NCBI GenBank assembly: GCA_028673005.1
Contig: CM054116.1
Location: 73,669,315 to 73,733,314, forward strand
DNA: 64,000 nucleotides
Origin: Tanypteryx hageni
Taxonomy: Eukaryota; Arthropoda; Insecta; Odonata; Petaluridae
Direction: 5' to 3'
Of the stretch, positions 1-12,215 are shown in pieces. Each line of letters begins with the position of its first letter. Position 1 is the first letter of the stretch. The notes beneath the pieces were generated by a model. That model saw only the letters and a program-made list of their open reading frames with translations, had not been told where the DNA came from and ran no database searches. Both the position numbers and the translations under genes were made by a program.

Positions 1-541
1 TATCTTTGATTAATCCTAATTAAATAAATAAATTATTCATATTTTATAATTCAAATTATCAGTTTGTCATGAACAATAAGGCGACAAGAAGTGAGCACTT
101 TTTAAGATAAATAAAAAAACACGAAAAATATTTAATAAACACTTGGAAGAAATTCTCAGAATATCTAAATAGCGCAATGGTTTCCTTGGAGACTTGGAAG
201 TTGAATTGTTTACATTGAATAAAATATTACCGTCAAAAGTGCGAGAGGGTAAATACGAGCTGGGTTATTTTTTCGCTTTAATGACATTTCTCGATTTCTT
301 CTCGATAGGAAAAAGCAAAGGAAATATCAATTCCAAGTTTTAAGGGGAATATGAATAATGCAGGTTATGAATGTACAAAACATCCGTTTAGGGTAAAAAC
401 GAAGATACAGGTGCACTCTCAGAAATCCGAGTCCAAGAGCGAATTTCCCCTCACCAGATGAATAAATAAATGAGGCAGTGAGAAATTCGGATCCTGAGGA
501 TTGTATCTGTGGGCGTTTTCGAGAAATATAATAAAAGACGC
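1..541. other. AT-rich sequence, nothing recognised
   Basis: No convincing coding frame, RNA gene or repeat boundary is visible in this stretch. It is AT-rich, with scattered stop codons in all frames. Confidence 0.5.
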
Positions 542-607
542 AAAGCGGGTTTTGTTTTCTTCTTATGCATTCATAAAGCGGGTTTTGTTTTCTTCTTATG
601 CATTCAT
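542..607. repeat. 33-bp perfect tandem duplication
   Basis: A 33-bp unit beginning AAAGCGGGTTTTG is present twice head to tail with no mismatch (542-574 and 575-607). Because 33 is a multiple of three, it also duplicates 11 codons in a chance plus-strand frame. I see no reason to treat that frame as a gene. The perfect identity suggests a recent duplication. Confidence 0.9.
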
Positions 608-660
608 AACTCGAAGCGATGCCGTAGACACGCTCGAAGGGACATTTTAATGGCCCGATT

Positions 661-830
661 CAGAGGTTTTCAAACTTTTGCAAGTCGCGGAACCTTTATA
701 TTTTTTAAAATAACCTTTCCCGGAACAGTAAGCGATGCACACCTGACCTATTCCTCTCATTCTCCCACGGAACACCACCAAGATTTCGCGGAACCCTACT
801 GTTCTGCGGAATACAGTTTGAGAACCCCCG
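661..830. mobile_element. Degenerate hAT-like MITE
   Basis: The left end reads CAGAGGTTTTCAAACTTTT. The right end, reverse-complemented, reads CGGGGGTTCTCAAACTG. These are inverted versions of the common hAT terminus CAGGGGTTCTCAAACTTTT. The interior (repeated CGGAACC motifs) has no transposase frame. I found no matching 8-bp flanks, so the right border may be eroded. The 110-aa plus-strand frame over this region is an artefact of the repeat. Confidence 0.55.
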
Positions 831-1767
831 GTATAAATTAATCCGATAGTGATTTAGATCACTGGTACTTACTCGGAAGTAAAAATTGTTAGTCAACAAA
901 ATTCAAATCGATATGCAATACGATGAAGGCGTGTTTTTCCAATCAAATGAATTTGAGTCTCGCTTGCAGAAACGCAAACACACATATGCATATCTACGCA
1001 ACGGTTGGTCACTCTGACGATATATCTCACTCTATTTAAGCGGCATGAATTTTTCATCTCTACTAACTTTCGTCTTTATGCAATCGAGGATACTTCTTGC
1101 GCGTAAAAGCATTCGTAAAGAAGTCGTTTTTCCATCCTTAAACGGATGTGGCATTCGTAGTTCAGATAGAGCAGCTCTTTATGCGAAAGCGAGGACGTTT
1201 GCGATCGGATTATTTTAAATCGATTCCAAAGAAAAATCCAGCGAAAAATTAGCGGTATTTCCGGAACGTGTATGCATTTAATTAGTAACGGAAAGAAGGA
1301 GGAGAAAATCCGGGACGGATGGGTATAATAGCGATGACCTATGACCGCAAACCTGCTGTCGCAAAAGCGCATGCCCCGGGAGGAAATAGAAATAACGCTT
1401 TACCGAAATGGCTTCTTGTATACCCAAAACTCCTTAGGGACGCCGGACGCCCACTGGCTTTGATGATGGGGCACCTACGTCATCGCGGCAGCGCCAACAG
1501 AAGAAGCAATCCAAGAGTGCGCTCGTTTCGCTCTCGAGGACGAGTCTCCTTTACGTACTTGTTTGATAAAGATGGGATTAAAAATAATCTCATTCGCCAA
1601 ACTTTCCCTTCCCTTTCCTTCGTATGAAAAAATTCACTTCTAATGAACGGTCGTTGCATCTGAGCACGATTTCCGTAACAGTGTATAAAAAGATAAAAAT
1701 TTTCCGGCTTTCCGCGTCAGTTGCAGCCTTCAAATATGTGGCGAAAAACTAAATAGAATATTGAAAT
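831..1767. other. No recognised feature
   Basis: Short frames on both strands here (for example 1076-1372 minus and 1319-1627 plus) overlap each other and carry no motif I recognise. Local GC is higher around 1430-1560, but no splice-bounded exon stands out. Confidence 0.45.
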
Positions 1768-1882
1768 AAAACAATTCACTTCGAAAAAAATCCACTTTAT
1801 CAAAGAAAACGCGACCTAGGTTCCATCCTATTAACGGCATCGTCTGGTGGGTAATATAACAAACTCCGAGTGTGTGTCTCTG

Positions 1883-1972
<90 letters not shown>

Positions 1973-2062
1973 ATTTCCCACCTGATGATGACGTTGTTAC
2001 GTTGAAACCTAGGCTGCGTTTTCTTTGATAAAGTAGAATTTTTTCAAAGTGATTTGTTTTGT
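1768..2062. mobile_element. Inverted-repeat element with microsatellite core
   Basis: Arms of roughly 93 bp (1768-1860 and 1969-2062) are inverted copies of each other. Both contain CTTTATCAAAGAAAACGC, then CCTAGGTTYCA, then a GGTGGG.AATATAAC inner border. They differ by about one base in five. The core between them is almost entirely (TA)n followed by (TG)n. This is the layout of a non-autonomous foldback or MITE-type element with an expanded microsatellite centre. No transposase is present and the superfamily is unknown. Confidence 0.65.
1887..1969. repeat. (TA)n-(TG)n compound microsatellite
   Basis: About 23 TA units run directly into about 18 TG units. The minus-strand 83-aa frame made of His-Thr and Ile-Tyr dipeptides is simply this repeat translated. 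Confidence 0.95.
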
Positions 2063-2099
2063 TTTCTTAATTGTTGGTAGCTCAATAACTTGGGCTCAG

Positions 2100-2169
2100 A
2101 TTATTAAAGGTAAAGTACTCCTTTAGCCAAACAATTGTTTGGCTAAAGGAGTACTTTACCTTTAATAAT
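2100..2169. repeat. 70-bp perfect palindrome
   Basis: Reading outward from the centre (AA|TT at 2134/2135), all 35 base pairs on each side match, with no spacer. The central bases are CCAAACAATTGTTTGG. There is no coding potential. It lies 38 bp beyond the inverted-repeat element at 1768-2062. It could be a minimal foldback element or the product of a hairpin-mediated event. Confidence 0.95.
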
Positions 2170-2924
2170 TGTTTTCTTAACATGGAGTTTCACAAAATTC
2201 AGGCTTACTCCGTCAATTATATTATATGTGTATAGGATATCTTGATTTCTTCATATTTTCCCGAGGGAAGCGGCGATTGTCGGAAAATGAAAATTAAAAA
2301 TTGAAATTTTGGCGTAGGTATTGATACTAGAAGACTAGTCGATGAAAAATGAACCAACTTTGCCATTTTTGCTCGGAAATTCTCAGCAATTGTAAGTGGT
2401 GTCTAGCCTCTAGAAAATTATTAGTTTTTCGCGTATAGGTGGTGCTATTAGTTTTCACGTAGCAGAATTTGAAAAACGCGGCAAAGTAAGAATTGTTCTA
2501 ATCGGAATCATGTAAATTCGTTCCTAAGCTCTCACAATGTTAAGGTTAAATATAGTTCACTTTTCCATGAAAATGCATTTTACCGCGTGATTATTCCCTG
2601 TAAATAGATAGACTCGCAGCATATCTAAGAGATAATTTTTAGCGCGTTTTATCTCGCAAACGCGCTTTTGTTTTCGCCCTGTCTGCCCGTCTGTGGAATT
2701 AATTAAATTGAAATACCAAGAACACGGCAAGAGATATATGAGTGAAATTTGCAGGATGTATGTGATTACGCTTCCAGAGAAATCTTTGGAGACATCGGTG
2801 TATGACAGGGGAGTTTTCAAATTAGCATTCTGAGCAAATGGTTCTAGATAAAAATTTAAAAATTTTCATTATTTGTGTGACCTTTAATGCCAACTATTAC
2901 ACTGCAGGATTATTCTTTTAATTG
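2170..2924. other. No recognised feature
   Basis: AT-rich DNA between the palindrome and the 35-bp satellite. The frame at 2557-2820 (minus) has no known motif. Confidence 0.45.
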
Positions 2925-3262
2925 GGGAGCGTCAGGAGGGCTCTTTTTTGAAGAAATGGGAGAGCGTCAGGAGGGCCCTTTTTTGAAGAAATTGGAGAGC
3001 GTCAGGAGGGCCCTTTTTTGAAGAAATGGGAGAGCGTCAGGAGGGCCCTTTTTTGAAGAAATGGGAGAGCGTCAGGAGGGCCCTTTTTTGAAGAAATTGG
3101 AGAGCGTCAGGAGGGCCCTTTTTTGAAGAAATGGGAGAGCGTCAGGAGGGCCCTTTTTTGAAGAAATGGGAGAGCGTCAGGAGGGCCCTTTTTTGAAGAA
3201 ATTGGAGAGCGTCAGGAGGGCCCTTTTTTGAAGAAATGGGAGAGCGTCATGAGGGCCTTGTT
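2925..3262. repeat. 35-bp satellite, about 10 units, 105-bp higher order
   Basis: The unit contains GAGCGTCAGGAGGGCCC, then a T run and GAAGAAAT. The GTCAG word recurs exactly every 35 bp (2931, 2966, 3001, 3036, 3071, 3106, 3141, 3176, 3211, with a degenerate GTCAT at 3246). The only regular variant is AAATGGG versus AAATTGG at the unit end. It falls in the order G,T,G,G,T,G,G,T,G, so the true period is a three-unit block of 105 bp. The first and last units are the most diverged. No frame through it looks coding. Confidence 0.95.
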
Positions 3263-6200
3263 AGTAGTGTACGCCGTTCATATCATAAGTTAATACTTAT
3301 TAAATTAGAAACCTAACACGTGTGAGAGTATATTATTTTTCGATTAATTATCGAATAAATTACTTAATGTCGTATAATTATGTTATTAAATTTATAAAGA
3401 ATTTTAAGTTTACAATTATAAATGAACTTCGATAAATAAAACGCGCTTTTTCATATTGCGTCAGCAGATGGGGCTCCCGTTTTCTGTTTTCGCCGATCGC
3501 TCGCCCACGAATTGTTACGAATATAATCGGGCCGTAATCACGAAATACATTGGACGAATTCTCATAATTTAACACTTGGCCTCGGCCCATTATAACTCAG
3601 CTTAGATACAATAACTCGCACATAAAAAAAATCGGAAAGAGGAAATGAATTACATACGTCAAACCTTCCCCGGTTGATTAGGACGTTGGTCATGAATTTT
3701 GGGGGCCGTTTCTTCGAATCAGACGATGGACCTCCTTTAGTGTTCGGAGGAAATCGACAACATCAGTCGCATATGCCTTAATAATCGGAACTCCAGTCGC
3801 AAAAAGGAGATTTTATGCGAAAAAAATAGTCGAGCTTTCTAAATTTTTCCTCTTGTCGGAGAATCTGAATATCTGCTCACGGCATGTGAATTTCACGGCG
3901 TACTGATTCGGTTAAATACATAAATATCTCGTTGACGCCTTCGAGGACAGCTTCTGCGAAATTATAGGTATATTTTCGTCTATAAAAAAAGAAACAACTG
4001 CCTGGATGAAAACCATCGAAAATAAATCGCCCTTCCTTTTCATCTCTCCGTCAAAGTGTTCGATTTATTTGTATTCGGCGGAAGGGCTTCCCGTAGTAAA
4101 TTACCTCGCGGAGGTTTCAATGGATTTTTCACGCGCGAAGGAGGCTTTTCTGACCTACCACGATGGCGAAAAGACCCTAAAAAAACAAGGGTTCGCCTCG
4201 TGGCCATAACCACCATCGAATGTTTAGCTTATCACATCTAGCGTTTCGGGAATTTTCCCGTTCTCAAAAAATTTTCCTCCCGCCTTTTAATTCCGAGCGA
4301 GATATTTTTCGAGGGAGAGAGAGAGAGGGGGGGGGGAGGGGACAATGGCGGAGTGGAAATGGAACCTCTGGGGTTGCCACCCACGGTGCAGATAGGACAC
4401 AATCACGGCACCTGTTTGAGAGCGTAGGAGGAGGAGTTTTGCAAGCACTTTAGCACGCAATTAAAACCGTCGCCTCGTTTAACGCGAGCGGTTATAAGGA
4501 GGCAGTTAAGAGAAAAGAGGTTCCTATCCGAGGTGAACTCGCTTAAGGGAATGGATCGAGAACTGAGTCGAGGAATGTCGGCGTGGGTGGATGCCATTGT
4601 TCTGCCGTTTTCCAAAACCTTTGTTGACGAATTCTTTTCGCGGTCTTTGTTTGTATCAATGGAGCGAAATCGGTCGGGGCGTCGCGAGGGACGGCGAAGG
4701 ATACGAATGTAGTTTAAGGATAAGGAAATTCGCGTGAGATTTTGATCGAGCGTTAGCTCGATATTCGTCGGTAAATTTGTATGAATTTTCTGTCGTTGGT
4801 TCTAAACGTTTATTTGTCGGTGTAAAAAAGTTTAAAAAATTATTCAACCGAGGTAACCCGCGAATATTGCGTATGAGGAAAAGCGAGAATGACGCGAAGA
4901 GCTCTTTATTCCGAATGGGATGAATAAAAATTATATTTCCCTAATAAAAAAATTATATAAGTTTTAATAAAAGATAAGCTATTCACGAATATAAAAAAAA
5001 TCCTCCTCCCATCAGATTCTTAGCAAGAATTTGAACGCCCTTGCGTCAATTAGTTGACAGGAAAATATGTAGTGATAGCGAAATTGCGGTTAATAAAAAT
5101 TGTAGTTTTGTATTTAATGTAATGCATATTCAGGATCATTAAGTAGTAATTATTATGATAGCATTGAAGACTAAAGCTGAACTAGAATAATATTAAAATT
5201 TTTGTTTATAAAATTCTAAACTAGCACTGCTTGGTGCATAATTTACATAGATAAAACGGAATGATTGTTTAATTTATTGAAACAAATCTTTTAACACCTC
5301 GAGTAATTATAGTTAATATATATGTAAATAAACAGATATTGCTTTAATTAGGGTATCATGGAGGTGACAAGAAATGTTTCTTAGCGACCCAATTCATTTT
5401 TTTCGACCACGTCCAGGATGAACAGGCAAACGCAATACTTGAGCAAATAATGACAGGTCGTCAATGTTACTTGAATTGGATTCCAGAAAGATGTCGGTAG
5501 AGCCTCTTTAAATCAATTAGCCTTCCCCGAATAATCCGAGGCAGAGGGTAGTAGGTGGCGGGAGAAAGAGAGTCGGGGGTGGAGGAGGGTTTCGGGCGTC
5601 CAACCTTATTTCACGGACAAGTTCGCTTTCTAGCCCAACATCAGTTTACCCGGACATCCCTTGCCGCCCCAAGGGACAGAAAGGGATTCGTAAATCGTTC
5701 GGTCACCGAAATCGTCTACAAGTGAAAAATATCTCCGAGACTCGATTGAGACGGATGAATGCTTCAAATCGTGTCGCGACGCAAGAATGGGAAAAGAAAT
5801 CGCAAACATAACGTCAGAATCTCTGACGCATCTTTATTTAAATAAAATTGCGGCTGAAAGGAAGAAAAATGTGGAACCTTTTTGTTCGGACGCAATTCTG
5901 GGAATATCCCTACGACGATATTCAGGCTTTAATTATATATATTTTTATACGCGTGTGTGTGAATTTACTTTTGCAAATATTTATTTCTGTCGCCATCACC
6001 ACCTTGAGTCCTCGTCGTATCCTCTCCCGGATGTATGCCTCCCAAAAAATTCTTCCAGTCTTCCCAGTCATCTGCCTCTCTCCTCCGAGTTGGTCCCACG
6101 AAATTAGCGTCGTTTCCATCTCTTTGAGATTTCTGATCTTTTGATGTCTCCATGAGTTCGTTCAACGCTTTACGTTGCTAACATTTTCTAGACATGCCCA

Positions 6201-6277
6201 CTGTCGTGTTAACGTCCTAATTGTTTCAATTACGCCATAGCCTCCCGTACCCTTTCTCGTTTGGTCGATCCTTATAC
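3263..6277. other. No recognised gene
   Basis: A 3-kb stretch with only short overlapping frames. A GA-rich run lies near 4314-4340 and a moderately GC-rich segment at 5510-5720. The minus-strand frames at 5922-6344 superficially resemble low-complexity LINE tails, but I could not match them with confidence. Confidence 0.4.
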
Positions 6278-6592
6278 CAGCGGTTCCCAAACTTTTCGAC
6301 TCGAGGGACACATAGCCCATGTCTGCACTCATCGCGCGTCCCACCCAATCGAAAATAAGTCGAAGAATAATTTAAGGAAATTAAATGGTTTAGTTGTGGA
6401 TTAGTGTAACCCGATTTATTTCAAATGTATTTATCTATTATAGTATATAGTAAAGGCAAACTATATAGTCCTTATAATTTTCTACTTAAATTTTGTAACA
6501 TTATGTCCTTTGATTGTTACACTCATGGCGAGCCAGATGAAGACACTCGGCGGACCGGATGTGGTCCTCGGGTCGCAGTTTGGGCATCACTG
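6278..6592. mobile_element. hAT MITE with 8-bp target duplication
   Basis: The element starts CAGCGGTTCCCAAAC. Its other end, reverse-complemented, starts CAGTGATGCCCAAACTG. It is flanked by CCTTATAC (6270-6277) and CCTTATGC (6593-6600), which match at 7 of 8 positions, as expected for an older hAT insertion. It is 315 bp long and encodes no transposase. Confidence 0.8.
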
Positions 6593-8679
6593 CCTTATGC
6601 GGTCACTTCGGGTTGCATGCAATGTATAATTATGAGTAATGTATATTTATTGATACAAAGTTACAAATGCATCGATGACTGCATTAACGTGTGATTCATA
6701 AGTAGCTCGTCAATTTCCGTCTTCCTCGGAACAATGTCATATTTAGGACTTTCTCGATTCATTTCTGCATTAAGCTGTTTGCCGAAGAGATAGCGCGGAC
6801 AGATATTTCTGGTGTCGCTACTCATCGGTCGGTGACATATTTACGTTGATACTCATTCCGCGTGATATTTATTGACAGATGGAAAAATAAATGGAAGGAA
6901 CAGCTCTTGGTCTGCCTATCTCCTCGTGATTGTCACCATGGAAATTCTAGAAAGTAGTATTATTTTCTGCAGTTTCTGCCGATTTGGTATCTCTCGAACG
7001 CTTCTTCTAAGTGAGGACAAGCCGCACTGCGGTTCTCCAATTATAGAAACCATATTTTATCGTCGAGTATGTAATTACCTGTTATTACTCTCTCAATTTT
7101 GTACGAAAACGAAGTTTCCCAAGGTTTGCTTGGACTTGCGTTTATTTTTTCGGCATTCTTTCTTCGAGAATATTTTCCTTCGTGTTTTAAATCTCTTTTA
7201 TTTTACGGATTGCCACGAACTCCCGCGTTAGCCTTCTGTTCTGGCGGTAGAATCGTCTTTATCTTATAATAAACCTATGATATGCAAAGAACGTTACTCG
7301 GACCAAAAGGGAGTACTTGAAGCCTTTTCAGCAACGGGAGAAACCATTAGTCATCGTAAAAAAAGAAACGGTAAGCTCGAGCCATGTCAAAGGCTATTTG
7401 CGGAGGCGTATTGGGGGGGGGGGGGGGGGGGAATCGTAATATATGGGAAAATGGAGGATTTCCAAAGACACGACACTTTTGCAGCTTGAAAGGCAGTCGA
7501 AGAGTCTCGCGTCGTTAATAGGGATTTGTATTTATCTAGTCTTTGTGAACGTTTTCCTTCCGAATAGGGTGTAAATTTTCGATTGAGACCCGTCCGCGAG
7601 TTTATTTTTTTTCCTCCCTCCCACCTCCGGTGAGAAAAGTCAAAAATATATTGGGAGGAAACCAATTGGACTTTTTCCGATGATTCAAAGTCTCCGCGAT
7701 GCATCAAATCAAACCGTCGAATTCATCTTGATAATTACCAGAATACTACTATGCGCCGCAAATAGCAATATGTGTATATTATTACAGACTTTCGTACAGC
7801 CTACACTTTAAAGTCATTTTTGAAGATTTTCTCGATGAAAAAACGAAGCTAGCGGGATTACGACCGCAATATTCCCGGTGGAATTGGCTAATGCCGTTTA
7901 ATGGAGAACGGTGGGAGGAAGAATTTTTACGTTTTAAAAGGGTTATGGTATGCTTTCCGAGGGATGAGAGAAAACAGGAGGGCGGATTTATTAGGGTTAA
8001 AGTTATATGGAGAGATGGGTGAAGGAGAGTTTTGAATCTCGTTAGAGGAGGGACTTGGGAAAATCTTGCCCTAAACATTCCTCTTGCGAGTACTTTTCAT
8101 TAACATTGATCCAGAATTTATATTAAAGAGCATATAAATATGTCGGTGTGAAAAGTTGTAGGATAACTGAACCATAATCTAGTATAATAATAATAATGCC
8201 AAGTTCAATTTTAGATTAGTCTCTAAATGCTCTAAATTCAGAAAATAGAGGCATGAACGCTTTCAAAATATAATCTGGCCATTGCGTTATTTTGAAAGTT
8301 ATGTTGTAAAAAATACAGCAATCACTGTCATAAAGACAGAATGATATCCCTTTTCCGTTTTTTTCTGGATAAGTGGAAGACCGTATGCAAAACATTTGAG
8401 CGCTTTGCAAAATAGCGACGAATCATGGATTGGTCAATAAAAACAGTTGACTTTAAAATTCGGTTCTTCCAGAAATTGAACGATTTTTACCATGCATATT
8501 TTTTGCTACAAATGGCATCAATTTTGTGGAAAACTAAAACTTACATAAGAACATTGTTGTATTTTTCATAAGAATTTATTATGTAATAAAATGGATAACA
8601 TTTACAATTTATACTTGCATAGATTGCTGAAAGTTCACATATTAATGTATGTTCCCAGCTGATTCACCTCTTGCCTACG
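6593..8679. other. No recognised gene; contains a G19 run
   Basis: Only chance frames are seen. A homopolymer of 19 G lies at 7413-7431. The frames that cross it (70 aa plus, 106 aa minus) owe their Gly or Pro tracts to that run. Confidence 0.45.
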
Positions 8680-8957
8680 CGCAATGGGTATCTACGAGAT
8701 AGTGCAATGAATAGCTGGATAGCAAGGGAGAAGAGAAACCCAGTGCCGGCATTAGCCTACTCTTAACGAAGAACACCAAGGGGGCCAACGGCTTAACGTC
8801 TCTTCCGAAGGACGGAACGCTGAATTTGCGCGGTTTCCTCAACCACAACCCCAACCTTGGAAAAAATCCTACTTGCGCAGAATTCGTGCCCGCTGCCTTT
8901 TCAAACAGCAGGCAAGTAACAGTCATCGTCCTAACCACTACACCACCGGCACCCCAT
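8680..8957 (-). mobile_element. tRNA-derived SINE
   Basis: On the minus strand the head reads GGTGGTGTAGTGGTTAGGAC, which resembles a Pol III box A from a tRNA. A body follows containing TTGGCCCCCTTGGTG and AGAGTAGGCTAATGCCGGCA. The same body occurs in the copy at 51752-52050, which shows this is a dispersed family. The 211-aa minus frame (8675-9310) that spans it is not a gene. Confidence 0.75.
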
Positions 8958-9568
8958 ACTTGCATAGAAAATATTGTGTTCTGTAGGTATACGTATAGAG
9001 TGATTTTAGCGTATGCATTCATTCGACTTGGTATAAACCCATCAAGTATCTTTATTAAATCAATATAATTCAAGCGGAAAAAATGACGCAATGAGGCTAA
9101 ATGAAAGTGGAAGCAACAAGTATCCATTTTCCTTTCTCTGTGTTTGACGTAACGATATTTATCGATGTTTTTTTCTGAAAGCGGAGGATTTGAACGTGCC
9201 ACCTGCTGCTTTCTTCCGAAAATGATAATGATATTCCGATAAGACATGGCCAAATAAAGTGGGAGGACCAAATGATAAAAAATACAAGCCATATCTCTTC
9301 CTATATCCAAGACGGACAGGCATTTGTGTGCTTTTTGGAGATTAATTTCAAGTGAGACCGTTTAATCATCTGGTCATAAATCTATTTTTTGCGGACGAAT
9401 TCTGTTACTATCTTCGGAGTGCCCGGGATTAAGATATCGCTCTTTCATTCAGACGTTTGCTATTTAACTAGTTATCATAATTTGTCCCATCAACGTTATG
9501 GTATCTGAAAATTCCATCTTCGCGCTTTGTAATCGAAAGCGCATCTCAGGTATTATATTTCAGTCGGG

Positions 9569-9700
9569 CATTATGATGTCCGATCTCAATAGAAATGCTA
9601 ATTAAGGAACTTAGGTATAGTCGCACTTATTACATTATGATGTCTGATCTCAATAGAAATGAAATGCTAATTAAGTAACTTAGGTATAGTTGCACTTATT
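9569..9700. repeat. Imperfect tandem duplication, about 65 bp
   Basis: Two successive units begin CATTATGATGTCYGATCTCA and end GGTATAGTYGCACTTATT. The second has a small internal insertion (GAAAT repeated). There is no coding content. Confidence 0.85.
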
Positions 9701-10089
9701 GACTTCGTTTGCAAGTTTGGAATTTAGATCTATAATACGGTAAAATTTATACTCTTGCATTTGCTTCATGAGCATATGTGAAAAATGTTATGTATAGAGA
9801 TACGAAAGAGAGAACGAGTTTAAATATTTCCATTGTTTGAATGTTATTTTTTAGCCGAGTTCAGCTGGAGTACTTCTCTGAAAATATAAAGTATACAGTT
9901 TGCCAATAAATTCCTACGAATCCATATATACAATGTCAAATTGTAATTCTGTATGTAATAAGGTCGATTTCTTACTATTTTCAACCATACTTCAAGATTA
10001 CCCACTCCATCGAATCTTGAAATGCTTTATATAAATATCTATAACTTCTTCCCAAATATTTTTGTGAATATCATTGTCTCATTTGTGAG

Positions 10090-10575
10090 TGAGAGAATTC
10101 AAAACAGCCAAATGGGCGCAGTTTAACAGAGCCAATCACATAGACGCTTTTTTCTTATTTTTTAGGATTATGACGCTATCATAAGATTATATCTTTGGTT
10201 CATATCGACAGCCTCATAATAAAGTCTCTAAATTCCCTTTAAAAGAATTATATCAATCACACTATATATAAAAATAATTTAATGCCTGAGGCGGTGTCCG
10301 TCTTGTCACGTCTTGAGCTCGTATGTTAATTTAACTAATTTAAAAATGCAAATTTATAATGCCCTGCGTCGACATCATGTTTTTCTTATGAGGGTAGAAA
10401 TAAAAACAAAGAGGTCGGAAAAAGACAGCGATTACTTCTCAGCAGCTAATCCTAGATCCACCAAATTTTCGTCATTTCTAGCACTCGTATGGATCAATCT
10501 GTCTTTAAAATTTGGCTTGTTTGAGTTGCAGGATTCGTGAATTATTGTCCGAACAGACGGAAGGACGGACGGACA
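10090..10575. repeat. Dispersed repeat family D, copy A
   Basis: Segments of this stretch recur twice more in the window. GATCGACAGCCTCATAATA-type sequence (about 10190) recurs near 29165. ATGCAAATTTATAATGCCCT and CAGCAGCTRATCCTAGATCC (about 10346 and 10439) recur near 33045 and 33130. The copy ends near a run of GGACGGACGGAC. No open frame is shared between copies, so this is a non-coding interspersed repeat of unknown class. Confidence 0.6.
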
Positions 10576-11423
10576 AACCGAATACAAAAGCGATTTTTTA
10601 GAAAAAAGCGCCGAAAAACCTTGAACGCTTCCCATTCATTGCCATTTGTCTTCCACCCACTCTTACCCTACTACCGCCGTCGTGTAAGTCGAAATGTTCG
10701 AAAACTTTTTCTTTAATCCGTAGCAAGACTGCGATCGTCCGTAGGGTCTCGCGCCCGAGTATCAGCAAACGAACACGGCTCTTCTCCAAAACCGGCCCGG
10801 CGAAAAAAAACTCCCCGTGGAGGCGTAGGAAAATTTCGAGTTTGCTGTCCGGTTTCATCGAAGACGAAGCGATTATTATTTTTCGTTAAACCCATTCCCG
10901 CGTCCTCCTCGTCCCATCCTCCTCCGGTTCCCCTTCATTAATTTTCATCTATCTGGCCTACCTTTTATGTTCCTACTTTGAAACGTAACGCCGCCCACCC
11001 CCACCGCTAACTTCGCCCCAAAAAAACCACGAGATAAGCTCTTATTGTATGGGAGCCCTCTTGTTATATACTCGCGTGGGAGGTCGGAAGAATCGGAAAT
11101 TTTCGAAAGGAGGAATACGAGAAAGATCGAAAAAGAGACCCTCGCTGAAAGGTGGGCTCGAGGAATAAACAAGAGGGAAACGATTTCGCGGAATACATAT
11201 TTCATGAGGAGGATACGAGGTAAAGGGAGAATATTTTCGGCTAATTTCATCCTCTTCTTCTACAGCCTCCTCCTCCTGCGTAAACCCTGGCGTGTTTTTT
11301 TGGGAGAGAAATGCGGGTCTACGCGTGGGAAAGTTTCCGCGCACGATCTCCTTCCGCTATCAAGAAGTTCTTCCTTTTTTTTTCGATTGAATCGATGAAA
11401 ATGATAACACAGTAAAATGGCGG
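10576..11423. other. GC-richer non-coding stretch
   Basis: Base composition rises here and several frames of 60-117 aa overlap on both strands. They shadow one another and none shows a domain or a clear splice-bounded exon. It may be unique-sequence DNA between repeats. Confidence 0.35.

Positions 11424-11471
<48 letters not shown>
11424..11471. repeat. (TA)n-(CA)n compound microsatellite
   Basis: A TA run passes into a CA run immediately before repeat family G copy 1. A position at the border of an interspersed repeat is common for microsatellites seeded by mobile element ends. Confidence 0.9.
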
Positions 11472-11472
<1 letters not shown>

Positions 11473-11900
11473 GTAGTTGGTGCTTGCATTCTGCAAGCAT
11501 TTCATCTCACCTTTAAAAACATTAATTATTCAGAGAGATATCTCATTATTAGGAACATTTTTTTAATTCAAATGATTTCATCTCTGCAACAATTTTCGTT
11601 CTTTCCTTATGGAAATATATTTGATAAAAACAATATCTAAAATTTTTAATTTTAAGAATATTATAATTTTTCCATTGTGGTGCACTAATGCCACACATTT
11701 CTGCTATATGTAAAAGTTATAGCACATCTAGAAGTGAAATAATATTTATCTAATTGTTTCAATTTTAAATATTTTTAACGGCCACAATAACATCTTCATG
11801 GTAGTTATCAAATGTGTATTTGTGCATATGGACTAACCTCTAAATAACATAAACATTTCAGCTCCCTACCTTGCCCCATAGAACCTAAACATTTACCTAT
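11472..11900 (+). repeat. Dispersed repeat family G, copy 1
   Basis: It begins AGTAGTTGGTGCTTGCATTC. It shares a series of blocks with 12216-12625 and, inverted, with 46870-48577: GCAAGCATTTCATCTC, TTTTCGTT..TTCCTTATGG, TAATGCCACACATTTCTGC and AGAAGTGAAATAA. Identity looks roughly 75-80 percent by eye. There is no coding frame and the class is unknown. Confidence 0.75.
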
Positions 11901-12215
11901 TTGTTTAAACTTGAAGAATTTTTAACAGCCAAACAAATTAAAATATCAAAATTTCTATAATCCCTATTTCGTTTTTTTTTACAAATTCTACTTTTAAATT
12001 TTTTTCAGCTTTGTTGCACATTCGGAAATACATAAAACTTAAAATTTGCTTAAACAATTGCAAAATTTAGCGATCGCATTGTTGCACTTTTTCAAGATTT
12101 TTCGTTTTTTCTAGTCGGTTTTGCACATAATCCTACCGTCGTAAAAAAATCGAATTTCCAGCTCTTCTGGAAGTGCCTAAACATTAGAATCTCCTATATA
12201 TTTATCATATATACT

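Noticed and set aside
1730..1981. 83-aa minus frame rich in His-Thr and Ile-Tyr
   Set aside because: It is the translation of a (TA)n(TG)n microsatellite inside an inverted-repeat element.
2925..3262. 35-bp repeats considered as a CRISPR array
   Set aside because: Units are contiguous with no spacers, and the genome is eukaryotic.
5922..6344. Minus frames resembling a LINE C-terminal tail
   Set aside because: Only loose resemblance (Arg/Glu/Trp content). The region overlaps the hAT MITE at 6278, and no ordered RT motifs were found.
8675..9310. 211-aa minus frame, one of the longest in the window
   Set aside because: It runs through a tRNA-derived SINE and unrelated flanks, and no domain is visible.
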